Origin: Prevotella sp. KH2C16
Lineage (GTDB): Bacteria; Bacteroidota; Bacteroidia; Bacteroidales; Bacteroidaceae
Assembly (NCBI RefSeq): GCF_900113305.1
Contig: NZ_FOOW01000002.1
Location: 62,001 to 126,000 of the forward strand
Length of the DNA stretch: 64,000 bases
Direction of reading: 5' to 3'
Positions 1-11,550 of this stretch are shown piece after piece. The notes under the pieces are model-generated. The model ran no database searches and was not told where the DNA came from. It was given only the letters and a program-made list of their open reading frames with translations. A program made the translations under genes and the position numbers. Every line of letters begins with the position of its first letter. Position 1 is the first letter of the stretch.

Positions 1-9
1 ACTTAGCGG

Positions 10-17
10 CAAAGATA
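10..17 (-). promoter_or_regulatory. -7 promoter box for a gene left of the window
   Basis: On the minus strand the bases read TATCTTTG, matching the Bacteroidota -7 consensus TAnnTTTG. It points out of the window to the left, so a gene is expected just beyond position 1. No -33 element was identified. Confidence 0.5.
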
Positions 18-72
18 ATAAAAAATGAAAAGATGAAAGAAGAAAAGTAAGTTTTTTTAAGGACAGAATAAA

Positions 73-108
73 AGCCTCGTCTTCCGGATGGGCACGGAAG
101 GCAAGGCT
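73..108 (-). terminator. Terminator hairpin after the GH106 gene
   Basis: An imperfect stem of 14 positions (arms 73-86 and 95-108, one mismatch and one G-U pair) with an 8-nt loop lies just past the stop of the minus-strand glycosidase gene. On that strand it is followed by a T-rich stretch, as expected for intrinsic termination. Confidence 0.6.
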
Positions 109-115
109 CATATTC

Positions 116-3313
<3,198 letters not shown>

Positions 3314-3348
3314 GGTGTTGGTATTTTCATGCCGGAGTGTATCATCGG

Positions 3349-3356
3349 CAAAATTA
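3349..3356 (-). promoter_or_regulatory. -7 promoter box of the GH106 gene
   Basis: Minus-strand TAATTTTG fits TAnnTTTG and lies 36 bp upstream of the glycosidase ATG. It supports the start at 3313 over the longer open frame. Confidence 0.6.
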
Positions 3357-3397
3357 ATATTTTTCCCCGATTCCTGCAAGGGAATATGTTTTTTTCG

Positions 3398-3405
3398 TAC
3401 TTTTG
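3398..3405 (+). promoter_or_regulatory. -7 promoter box almost abutting the FAD-enzyme start
   Basis: TACTTTTG fits TAnnTTTG and ends only 4 bases before the ATG at 3410. Transcription would start at or within a few bases of the start codon, which implies a leaderless or nearly leaderless mRNA. Confidence 0.6.
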
Positions 3406-3409
3406 CAGT

Positions 3410-4981
3410 ATGATTCAAGAATATCAACTCCGCCTGTTGCCAGAACAGGCTTTCAGCGAAGAGGTCATTGCCCGTTTCATTGCCGACGACAAGGGGCTCG
3501 ATGTGCGTACCATCAATCATGTGCGCGTGCTGAAACGCTCCGTCGATGCCCGCCAGCGCACCATCTATGAAAATCTGAAGGTGCGTGTCTACATCAATGA
3601 ATTTCCCCAGGACGAGCCTTATGAGAAAACCGAGTATCCCTTCGTGGGCGACCGCCCGAGGGTGGTTGTGGTGGGCGAGGGTCCCGGGGGGCTCTTCGCC
3701 TCGCTGCGATTGATTGAGTTGGGCTATTGCCCCGTGGTCATTGAACGGGGCAAGGATGTGCATGAACGCAAGAAAGACCTCGCCCTCATCACGAAGACCC
3801 ACAAGGTGGACGGCAACTCCAACTACTGTTTCGGAGAGGGAGGAGCCGGAGCTTATTCCGACGGGAAGCTTTATACACGCAGCAAGAAGCGCGGCTCGGT
3901 GGCCAAAATATTGAATGTGTTCTGCCAGCACGGAGCCCCGACGGCCATCCTTGCCGACGCCCACCCGCACATCGGCACCGACAAACTGCCGCGTGTCATT
4001 GAGAACATGCGCAATACCATCCTGAAGAGCGGGGGCGAGGTGCACTTCCAGACCAAGATGACGAGCCTCTTGCTGGAGGCAGATAAGGTGGTGGGTGTTG
4101 AGGCCGTGCGTCTTTCCGACGGGCAGCAGCTCACCTTCCGAGGGCCCGTCATCCTCGCTACCGGCCATAGTGCCCGCGACATCTATCAGTATCTGGCCGA
4201 CTCGAAAATAGAGATCGAGTCGAAAGGCATCGCCGTGGGCGTGCGCCTGGAGCACCCCGCACAGCTCATAGACCAGATTCAATACCATAGCAGGGAGGGT
4301 CGCGGCAAGTATCTTCCGGCAGCGGAATACAGCTTCGTAGCCCAGGTTGACGGTCGCGGGGTCTATAGTTTCTGCATGTGTCCGGGAGGTTTTGTCATCC
4401 CGGCAGCCACGGGAGCGGGCCAGATAGTGGTCAACGGCATGAGCCCAGCCAACCGCGGCACCAAGTGGAGCAACTCGGGCATGGTGGTGGAAGTGCGTCC
4501 TGAGGATGTCGGACCGGACGACGATGTGCTGAAGGTGATGCACTTTCAAGAACGGTTGGAACACGACTGCTGGCAGCAGGGCAACATGCGGCAGACCGCG
4601 CCGGCGCAGCGGATGGCCGATTTTGTGAACAACCGCCTCTCCTATGACCTCCCGGAGTCGAGCTACGCACCGGGTCTTATCTCGTCGCCGCTCCACTTCT
4701 GGTTGCCCAAACAGATAATAAGCCGACTGCAGGAGGGATTCAAGACCTTCGGCAGACATGCCCGCGGTTTCCTCACCAACGAGGCTGCGCTCATCGCCGT
4801 GGAAACTCGCACGAGCTCGCCCGTGCGCATCCTGCGCGACAGGGAGACGCTTCAGCATGTGCGTCTCGAAGGCCTTTTCCCGTGTGGCGAGGGTGCCGGA
4901 TATGCCGGAGGCATCGTTTCGGCAGGCATTGACGGCGAGCGTTGTGCCGAAATGTGTGCCGAATATCTCGGGCGCAAATAG
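3410..4981 (+). CDS. NAD(P)/FAD-dependent oxidoreductase
   Basis: A 523-aa flavoprotein of the conserved but poorly characterised group often annotated as FAD-dependent oxidoreductase or dehydrogenase. An N-terminal alpha/beta domain (1-80) precedes the dinucleotide-binding motif GEGPGG (89-94). A second conserved block, NYCFGEGGAGAYSDGK, follows, and a C-terminal FAD-contact segment reads GLFPCGEGAGYAGG. No signal peptide, so cytoplasmic. The frame is open upstream to 3305, but that would place the start before the promoter box; MIQEYQLR is the usual family start. It is divergent from the glycosidase gene and stands alone. The physiological substrate is unknown. Confidence 0.85.
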   Translation: MIQEYQLRLLPEQAFSEEVIARFIADDKGLDVRTINHVRVLKRSVDARQRTIYENLKVRVYINEFPQDEPYEKTEYPFVGDRPRVVVVGEGPGGLFASLRLIELGYCPVVIERGKDVHERKKDLALITKTHKVDGNSNYCFGEGGAGAYSDGKLYTRSKKRGSVAKILNVFCQHGAPTAILADAHPHIGTDKLPRVIENMRNTILKSGGEVHFQTKMTSLLLEADKVVGVEAVRLSDGQQLTFRGPVILATGHSARDIYQYLADSKIEIESKGIAVGVRLEHPAQLIDQIQYHSREGRGKYLPAAEYSFVAQVDGRGVYSFCMCPGGFVIPAATGAGQIVVNGMSPANRGTKWSNSGMVVEVRPEDVGPDDDVLKVMHFQERLEHDCWQQGNMRQTAPAQRMADFVNNRLSYDLPESSYAPGLISSPLHFWLPKQIISRLQEGFKTFGRHARGFLTNEAALIAVETRTSSPVRILRDRETLQHVRLEGLFPCGEGAGYAGGIVSAGIDGERCAEMCAEYLGRK

Positions 4982-5126
4982 TCTCCGTTCTTGTTCCTGG
5001 CGGTTGGGGAGACGAGGAAGACTGCTTTTCGGCGTGTCAGGATGTAGCCTGTAGCGGCTTTATGGGCGGCTTGCAACCTCCATATAAATGGCATGCGACC
5101 CTCGTGGAGGTCGTCTTCAGGATTAG

Positions 5127-5208
5127 TTTCAGCCGCTGAAACATGTTGCTTCAGTCATTGAAACACGGTGTTTCAGCTGTTGAAACTCTTTGTTTCAGTC
5201 ATTGAAAC
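5127..5208. repeat. Four-unit 22-bp palindromic tandem array (GTTTCAG-N4-TGAAAC)
   Basis: The left half-sites TTTCAG start at 5127, 5149 (as CTTCAG), 5171 and 5193; the right half-sites TGAAAC start at 5137, 5159, 5181 and 5203. The period is exactly 22 bp throughout. Each unit is an inverted repeat with a 4-base centre (CCGC, TCAT, CTGT, TCAT). Unlike a CRISPR, the repeats have no long unique spacers. Two helical turns per unit would place all units on one DNA face. Confidence 0.85.
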
Positions 5209-5511
5209 TAATGTGGAGTACTGCTTCTATATCATCTCGAAGTCTTTTTTCTCCTGCCGGATGGTGGTTTCCGCATTGCAAGAGTCGTACTTCCAATTCC
5301 GAAGCGGTGCATGCCCGTTGTCGGAAAACCTTCTGGGGCTTTGCCGGAATATTGTCATTATACAATTGGAATTCTGTTTACTGTCAACTCCGACAGCCGC
5401 GGGGAGAGTTTCTGTTTATGCCTTATCTTTACCTTTGTTATGGTGTTGGCAAGTGTGGGTATCGGTAACTGTTTTTCTGAAAAGGGGGCAATACGGTTGC
5501 TAAAATTACAA

Positions 5512-5547
5512 GTTTTAACACAAATTATTCCTAATTTATGTTAAAAC
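5512..5547. promoter_or_regulatory. 36-bp near-perfect palindrome upstream of susC
   Basis: Arms 5512-5527 and 5532-5547 pair at 15 of 16 positions around a 4-base centre (TTCC); outer arms read GTTTTAACA and TGTTAAAAC. It lies about 55 bp upstream of the susC -7 box, a plausible place for a regulator site. It is AT-rich and is not immediately followed by a T-run, so a terminator is possible but less likely. Confidence 0.45.
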
Positions 5548-5602
5548 GAGCATGTACTTGTTTTTCTTTCTGTTATTTTTTGTTGTTTTGCATATAATTA
5601 AT

Positions 5603-5610
5603 TATTTTTG
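5603..5610 (+). promoter_or_regulatory. -7 promoter box of the SusC/SusD operon
   Basis: TATTTTTG matches TAnnTTTG, 117 bp upstream of the susC ATG. It is the best match in the AT-rich region and implies a leader of about 110 nt. Confidence 0.45.
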
Positions 5611-5726
5611 TGCTTTCAAGTTTTTATATGATTTCTGGTGTTCGCCGTATGAGAAAACAGATGTCAATCTTGTCAGATATAGCGGTTGCTAAAGAGTCGA
5701 TTTATTATTTTTAAGAAAGTTATAGC

Positions 5727-8700
5727 ATGAAAAAAACAAAAGGAAAGGGATTAAAGAGTATATTGTTTATGCTCTGGTTCTTGTCGTCAAGTCTTTTATT
5801 GCAAGCTCAAGTCAGGGGAACCTTCTCCGGAAAGGTGGTCGACCAGCAGGGTAATCCTATGATTGGCGTTACCGTGAGGCCTGATGGAGGAAAGACGGGT
5901 GTGATTACGAATGCCGACGGAGAATTCCGCTACGATGACAAGGGGCAGGAGTCGCGTACCTTCGTGTTTTCCTATCTGGGCATGAAAAGTGTTACGAGAG
6001 CCCTGCGGTCAGGCTTCTTTGCGACCATTATGATGGAAGACGATGCCGAAAAACTGGATGAAGTGGTGGTAACTGGCTATCAGACGATGAGCCGCCGAGA
6101 GTCGGCAGCTGCCATCTCGACGGTGAAGATGGCGGATGTCTATAACCCGAGTGCAATGAATATAGACCAGATGCTGCAGGGAAGGATTGCCGGCATGGAT
6201 GTCATGATTCAGTCCGGCGAGCCGAGCAGCACGCCAGTCATCCGTATTCGTGGTAATTCTACGATAAATGGAAACAAGGCTCCCGTGTGGGTGGTGGATG
6301 GTGTCATCATGTCGGAGTCGGTTCCTTTCTCGGCTTCTGACCTGAATAGCCCTGACGCCTCCTATCTGATAGGTAACAGTATCTCTGGCCTCAGTCCGCA
6401 GGATATAGAGTCTATCAGCGTGCTGAAGGATGCCTCCGCCACGGCCATCTACGGCGTGAAGGCAGCCAACGGGGTTATCGTCGTAACGACGAAAAAGGGC
6501 AGGGTTACGGCTCCGGAGATAACCTATGACATGAACTTGAACCTGAATACCCGTCCTACCTACGGCCTGTTCGACCGCATGAATTCGCAGGAGCGAGTGC
6601 AGTTGTCGAAGGACATCTACGATGCCCGTCTCCAATATCCCCGGGTTCCTACGGGAGAAAGCTATGAGGGAGCCTTGCAGAGCTATATCAGCAAGAAGAT
6701 CTCGGCCGATGAGTTTGCCTCGTTGGTGCGTAACTATGAGACCATGAACACGGACTGGTTCAAGCTTCTGTTCCGTGAGACAGTAAGTCAGAGTCATGGT
6801 GTATCGCTTAATGGAGGTACGAACAAGGTGAGATACTATACCTCTCTGAACTATAACGACAGCCCGGGTATCGCCAAGGGTTCCAAGAGCGACCGGTTCA
6901 CGGCTTTGGGCAGGATATTCGTGAGAATTAATCGAATATTCAATGCAGAAGTAAAGCTTGACATGAGCAACCAGAATAATCACGGATACTCCTCCGTGAA
7001 TCCCTTCTCTTATGCGTTTAATACCTCAAGGGCCATCCCTGCCTATAATGATGGCGAGCTTTATTACTATTCGCGGAGCATATTGTCGAATGATGTCAAC
7101 TTTAATGTGCTTAATGAACTTAACACCACGGGCATGAAAGCCAATGTGCGAAAAATGGGTGGAGTCTTCAACTTGAATGCTTTTATCCTGGACGGACTCA
7201 AGTTCTCTTCTATCCTTTCTTACTATTGGAGTAATACCCGCACGCGCACCTGGGCTACCGATCACTCTTATGAAGTGGGAGCCATAAGGGGCTATAACTA
7301 TGGTGTTTACGAGCGGGGCTCTACCCAGTTTGAAGCTTCTGCATTGCCAATAGGAGGAACTTACAGGTTTTCTGACACTTCCGGGCGGTCTTACTCATGG
7401 CGCAACTCGCTGGAGTATAAGCAGGTTCTATCGGACAGGCATGAGGTGAATCTCTTCGGAGGTATAGAAATTCGCTCCGAGAAGTATAGTGGTTTCTCAC
7501 AGTTGCTTTATGGTTGGGACCCTACTTACGGGCAATCCGTCTCTCCGGCTTATACCACTCGCTATAAGACTTTGCTTGAAGGCGGGATGTTTGAACCCTC
7601 GATTACGGAGAAAACGACGCAGGTGGCTTCTTATTTTGCCACAGCCAGCTACACTTATGACAACCGCTATGTGCTGAATGCCAACATACGCTCTGACGGA
7701 GCCAATAAGTTCGGTAGTAATCCGAAGTATCGCTGGCTGCCGACATGGTCGTTGGCCGGAAAGTGGTTCATCTCCAGTGAAAAGTTCATGAAGAAAGTGA
7801 GTTTCGTGAATAATCTGTCGCTGAGGGCTTCTTATGGGCTGCAAGGGAATATTCACGACGACTCTACACCCTATCTATTGGTACAGTTGGATAGAATCGA
7901 CGATATTACGGGTTTGCGTCCGGGATCCGTCTATCGGTTGCCAAACCCTGACTTGCGCTGGGAGAAGACCCGCTCCTATAATCTGGGCCTTGACGCATCG
8001 TTCTTTGATCATCGGCTATCCCTGACGCTGGACTATTACCAAAAGCACACTTCCGACCTTATCACCGACTTGCAGGTGTCTCCTTCGACGGGGCAGCTGT
8101 ATATGTTTATGAATGCCGGCGAGGCCTTCAATAAGGGATTTGAGGAAGTGGTTAGCGTAGATGTGCTTCGCGGCAAAAACTTAGAATGGAATATATCTTG
8201 TAATGCCACCCATAATATCAATGAGATAAAGTATGCCTATAATGCCAGTTTGTCTGCCAAGGAAACCTATGAACATATGCTGCAAGGCAATGTAGCCACC
8301 ATCGGTCAGCCTTTGGGCACATTCTATTCATTCCGTTTTGCAGGACTTTCTGCCGAAAACGGTTATCCTTTGTTCTATACGAAAGATGGCCGCAAAGTGC
8401 ATGAAGGAGACTTTGAGGTAATGGACTTGGTTGCTTCGGGCAGTATCTATCCCCATGTGTTCGGTGGTTTCGATACTCGTTTTACTTACAAGAAAAACCT
8501 GACTTTGAGTATTGGCTTCTCTTACCAGATGGGGGGCAAGAGGCGTCTTCCGGAAATCTACAACAATGTGAGCAAGGCATTCGATCCCACGCAGAATGTT
8601 CCGTCGGCTTTCTCCAACAGATGGAAGCAGCAAGGCGATGAGCGCTATACGACCATTCCGGCCCTGTATGACACGAGGATCGCAGACGACTTCCCCGAGG

Positions 8701-9002
8701 AGCTGAAAGGTCTCTATGATACAGGAAGGGATGTGGATGTGAGAATGGTAAGGATGTATGACTACTGTGATATTCGCGTGGCAAGTAGCGATTTCCTCCG
8801 CCTAAGGAATATCATGCTCAGTTATAGACTTCCGAAAAAAATCCTGGTGCCACTGCATATCAAAAGCCTTACTTTACGGGCTACAGCCAGCAACTTGAAA
8901 GTGTGGAAATCGAAGAAGTGGGGAGGCATGGATCCCGAGTCGGTTTATGCCAACATGCCTTTGATGCCGAGTTTCAACTTTGGAGTTAATGTTTTATTCT
9001 AA
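5727..9002 (+). CDS. SusC/RagA-family TonB-linked outer membrane transporter
   Basis: Outer-membrane beta-barrel importer of 1091 aa that works with the SusD-like lipoprotein encoded next. A signal peptide (MKKTKGKGLKSILFMLWF, cleavage near LQAQ, residue 28) is followed by a carboxypeptidase-regulatory-like domain (about 30-105, GKVVDQQGNPMIGVTV). The plug domain begins at LDEVVVTGY and contains VWVVDGV and the SusC signature SVLKDASATAIYGVKAANG. The barrel ends in NFGVNVLF with the expected terminal Phe. It is first in a six-gene operon with 15 bp to the next start. The cargo cannot be read from the sequence. No glycosidase is in the operon, so a sugar is not the obvious choice; RagA-like peptide import is an alternative. 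Confidence 0.95.
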   Translation: MKKTKGKGLKSILFMLWFLSSSLLLQAQVRGTFSGKVVDQQGNPMIGVTVRPDGGKTGVITNADGEFRYDDKGQESRTFVFSYLGMKSVTRALRSGFFATIMMEDDAEKLDEVVVTGYQTMSRRESAAAISTVKMADVYNPSAMNIDQMLQGRIAGMDVMIQSGEPSSTPVIRIRGNSTINGNKAPVWVVDGVIMSESVPFSASDLNSPDASYLIGNSISGLSPQDIESISVLKDASATAIYGVKAANGVIVVTTKKGRVTAPEITYDMNLNLNTRPTYGLFDRMNSQERVQLSKDIYDARLQYPRVPTGESYEGALQSYISKKISADEFASLVRNYETMNTDWFKLLFRETVSQSHGVSLNGGTNKVRYYTSLNYNDSPGIAKGSKSDRFTALGRIFVRINRIFNAEVKLDMSNQNNHGYSSVNPFSYAFNTSRAIPAYNDGELYYYSRSILSNDVNFNVLNELNTTGMKANVRKMGGVFNLNAFILDGLKFSSILSYYWSNTRTRTWATDHSYEVGAIRGYNYGVYERGSTQFEASALPIGGTYRFSDTSGRSYSWRNSLEYKQVLSDRHEVNLFGGIEIRSEKYSGFSQLLYGWDPTYGQSVSPAYTTRYKTLLEGGMFEPSITEKTTQVASYFATASYTYDNRYVLNANIRSDGANKFGSNPKYRWLPTWSLAGKWFISSEKFMKKVSFVNNLSLRASYGLQGNIHDDSTPYLLVQLDRIDDITGLRPGSVYRLPNPDLRWEKTRSYNLGLDASFFDHRLSLTLDYYQKHTSDLITDLQVSPSTGQLYMFMNAGEAFNKGFEEVVSVDVLRGKNLEWNISCNATHNINEIKYAYNASLSAKETYEHMLQGNVATIGQPLGTFYSFRFAGLSAENGYPLFYTKDGRKVHEGDFEVMDLVASGSIYPHVFGGFDTRFTYKKNLTLSIGFSYQMGGKRRLPEIYNNVSKAFDPTQNVPSAFSNRWKQQGDERYTTIPALYDTRIADDFPEELKGLYDTGRDVDVRMVRMYDYCDIRVASSDFLRLRNIMLSYRLPKKILVPLHIKSLTLRATASNLKVWKSKKWGGMDPESVYANMPLMPSFNFGVNVLF

Positions 9003-9017
9003 ATTAAAAAGAGGATT

Positions 9018-10553
9018 ATGAAAAAATATAATTTGTTATCTTCCGTAGGAATCATGCTTTTGGCAGGTATACTGACATCGTGTAATGACTATCTGAAGGA
9101 GAGCTCGGACGATTTGCTGATTCCTAAGAAGGTTGATGAGTTTGAATCCGTTTTGCTGGGGGATGGATATCCCAACACGCTTACAGCGGATGTAGAGTGG
9201 ATGGACTTGATGACCGACGATGCCGAAGTTTCGCCCTCAGCTAATCCTAACAGTACGCAGTCTGATGGCGACGACAATGTCTTTCTGCCTGTAGGGCGTG
9301 GTGCTTTTACATGGGCACAAGACATAGAGTATTATGATACCTCATACGGTAATGCCTACCAGAACCGTTATAAGAATATCATGGCATGCAACATTATTAT
9401 CGAGAATGCCAACACAATGGAGGGCGACAGCATGGAGGTCAATTCCTGTGTGGCCCAAGCTTATGCCTTGCGAGCCATGAACTATCTTTATCTTGTCAAT
9501 TGGTATGGGTTACCTTATAATCCTGCTACAGCGGACAAGGACATGGGCGTTATCATACGCCTTAAGAGCGAGATGGTGAGAGATCAGCCACAACGATCGA
9601 CGGTGGCTCAGGTTTATGCTCAGATTATTGCTGATTTGGATAATGCTTCAATCCGGTTTAAGAAAGCCAAGAAATCAACGAATGTCTATCTTATGAATGA
9701 AAAGGCGGTAGACTTGTTGAAATGTCGTGTGGCTTTGTATACTCGGAACTGGGACGATGTCATAAAATACGGCAATGCATTTTCAGAAGACGACTTTAAC
9801 CTTTATGACATTTCTACCTTGAAGAAGGAAGATATGAGGCATGAGAAAGAATATGTGTTCCTGAAAGCTAAGAATCCAGAAGTGTTGTTTATGTTTGGGG
9901 GCAGGGCGTTTACGCGCCAGGCCTATATGGATAATCTCGTTTTCATCAATGGTGCGGCATACGCACCTTCCCAAACGGAAGAGGGCGACCTGATAAACAG
10001 CTATCAGGAAGGGGACAACCGCATTTATGCTTTTTTCTGTCAAGACAATATAGAGTATGATTCGGAGTTTGATTACTATAATGTATATGAAGCCTACCGG
10101 CATCTGCCTTACAAGCATTATGCCATGAGTGAGTACTCTCAGGCCTTGCGTACATCGGAAGTATTGTTAAGCATGGCGGAAGCTTATGTACAGATAGGGA
10201 AACTGGACCTCGCCGTTGACTTGATAAATCTCTTGCATAAAAAGAGATTTACTGCAGACACCTATGAGGAATTGAGCGTTAGCGGCTTTGCATCCAAGGA
10301 TGTTCTGCTGAAATATGTAAGGGACGAGCGTCGTAGGGAACTCTGTTTCGAGGAGACACATCGCTGGGATGATCTCAGGCGCTATGGTATGCCCCGCATA
10401 GAGCATAAGTTCTATGCGTCAAAGAACTCTGCCCCGGAAACCTATGTGCTGGAACAAGGCGATCAGAACTATACCTTGGAATTGCCTCAAAGTGAACTTG
10501 GCTATAATCAGGTTGTGGAGCGTATGAACAGGAGGGCAATAGAGTCTCAATAA
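9018..10553 (+). CDS. RagB/SusD-family nutrient-binding outer membrane lipoprotein
   Basis: Surface lipoprotein of 511 aa that caps the SusC barrel and delivers ligand. The signal peptide ends in a lipobox (AGILTSC, Cys about residue 22), followed by acidic residues after NDYLKESS. The TPR-like SusD fold is supported by QAYALRAMNYLYLVNWYG in the first half and by RDERRRELCFEETHRWDDLRRYGMP near the C-terminus, a strong family signature. The gene starts 15 bp after susC and ends 19 bp before the next lipoprotein gene. Ligand unknown. Confidence 0.95.
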   Translation: MKKYNLLSSVGIMLLAGILTSCNDYLKESSDDLLIPKKVDEFESVLLGDGYPNTLTADVEWMDLMTDDAEVSPSANPNSTQSDGDDNVFLPVGRGAFTWAQDIEYYDTSYGNAYQNRYKNIMACNIIIENANTMEGDSMEVNSCVAQAYALRAMNYLYLVNWYGLPYNPATADKDMGVIIRLKSEMVRDQPQRSTVAQVYAQIIADLDNASIRFKKAKKSTNVYLMNEKAVDLLKCRVALYTRNWDDVIKYGNAFSEDDFNLYDISTLKKEDMRHEKEYVFLKAKNPEVLFMFGGRAFTRQAYMDNLVFINGAAYAPSQTEEGDLINSYQEGDNRIYAFFCQDNIEYDSEFDYYNVYEAYRHLPYKHYAMSEYSQALRTSEVLLSMAEAYVQIGKLDLAVDLINLLHKKRFTADTYEELSVSGFASKDVLLKYVRDERRRELCFEETHRWDDLRRYGMPRIEHKFYASKNSAPETYVLEQGDQNYTLELPQSELGYNQVVERMNRRAIESQ

Positions 10554-10572
10554 TAATAAAAAGGATTAGGAT

Positions 10573-11541
10573 ATGAAAAAGATAATATATTTCAGTTTGA
10601 TAGGGATTTTTATGTTTTTGTCTTCTTGTTCCGAGGATGACATAGTTCCTGCAATAGACACGACTCCAGAATATGCGGAATTGTTGAAAGCCAATGCAGC
10701 TAAGTCCGATGCGGATGCCAAGATTTATGAATGGTATCAAAAGTATGGGACAGCCTTTTTGTATGATTTCAGGGATGTTGATTTCTCTTGGCAATGGGCT
10801 GGAAAGTTCAAGAATGCCTATATCAAGTTTGACACGGCAAACAAAGAAGATATGGAGGCGTTGGCAAATCTTCTATCCCTTATAGAAAAGAATTTCCTTA
10901 GTCTTTACGACGAAGATTTTCTAAAGAGCAACCTTCCTTATAAGGTGTTTCTCGTAAAAGTCCTGCGCAATACCTCTAATGTCAAGTCAACGCTGTCCTC
11001 TTCGTGGGTTTCGGCTTTAGGTAATGATCAAGATGCGTTTATGATTGGCTACCAGCAAAAGAATGGGAGAGTATTCTCTAATTCAACTTATGAGACGGAA
11101 TTAGGGAATGTTTTCGGAAGTTTTTTCTATGATAATCTTCCTGTAAAGCCGGAAAAATTTGTCAATAGTCGTGTGGAATGTAAGTTCAGTCTGGTTACCA
11201 TACCGGTAGATAATTCCATAACAGCAGAGTTTGCAAATAAACCAGACTGGGCAGACAAGAATCATCAGGCTAATGTATGCGGATATATAAAGGGATATAC
11301 AATGACGAAAGTCAAAGTTCCAACCCCCGCTCAAGACTATACGGATTATCTGACTTTTATTACGAAGAACCCTGGTAGCTATATCCGGAAATATACGCAG
11401 TTCTATTGGAGGATAGCCAAGAGGGCAACCCTATTTATTGAATTCTTCCAAAAGGCGAATAATCAAGATCTTATAGGAGTCCAGAATGCCATGTTCCCGG
11501 ATGACAAGGTCTCTATGGAGGACTTTGCTTATACAGAGTAA
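10573..11541 (+). CDS. Unknown lipoprotein in the SusCD operon, no HExxH
   Basis: A 322-aa lipoprotein: MKKIIYFSLIGIFMFLSSC gives a type II signal with Cys at 19, followed by SEDD, compatible with outer-membrane sorting. The body has aromatic-rich segments (YEWYQKYGTAFLYDFRDVDFSW near 50-70) resembling the start of the putative zinc-binding metallopeptidases often found in SusCD operons. However, there is no HExxH or other histidine pair: the protein has almost no histidine, one being in KNHQAN. It may be a non-catalytic relative that kept a binding role, or an unrelated lipoprotein. It lies between susD and a thioredoxin-fold gene, with 9 bp to the latter. Function not assigned. Confidence 0.7.
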   Translation: MKKIIYFSLIGIFMFLSSCSEDDIVPAIDTTPEYAELLKANAAKSDADAKIYEWYQKYGTAFLYDFRDVDFSWQWAGKFKNAYIKFDTANKEDMEALANLLSLIEKNFLSLYDEDFLKSNLPYKVFLVKVLRNTSNVKSTLSSSWVSALGNDQDAFMIGYQQKNGRVFSNSTYETELGNVFGSFFYDNLPVKPEKFVNSRVECKFSLVTIPVDNSITAEFANKPDWADKNHQANVCGYIKGYTMTKVKVPTPAQDYTDYLTFITKNPGSYIRKYTQFYWRIAKRATLFIEFFQKANNQDLIGVQNAMFPDDKVSMEDFAYTE

Positions 11542-11550
11542 TAACAAAGA

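Larger units (their letters stand above)
4982..5726. other. Intergenic region upstream of the SusC operon
   Basis: No credible gene in 745 bp. It holds a 22-bp palindromic tandem array (5127-5208), a 36-bp palindrome (5512-5547), the operon's -7 box (5603-5610) and an 11-nt direct repeat CGGTTGCTAAA at 5494-5504 and 5683-5693. The second half is clearly more AT-rich than the first. Open frames of 75-111 codons here have no coding character I can recognise. Confidence 0.6.

Noticed and set aside
3314..4858. Upstream extension of the GH106 reading frame by about 515 codons
   Set aside because: It is antisense to the FAD oxidoreductase gene and lies beyond the glycosidase promoter box and signal peptide; the frame is open only because of codon bias on the other strand.
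5127..5208. CRISPR array
   Set aside because: Units are only 22 bp, palindromic over nearly all their length and have 4-5 base gaps, not 25-40 base unique spacers; no cas genes in the window. The same holds for the arrays at 24.3, 30.0 and 59.3 kb.
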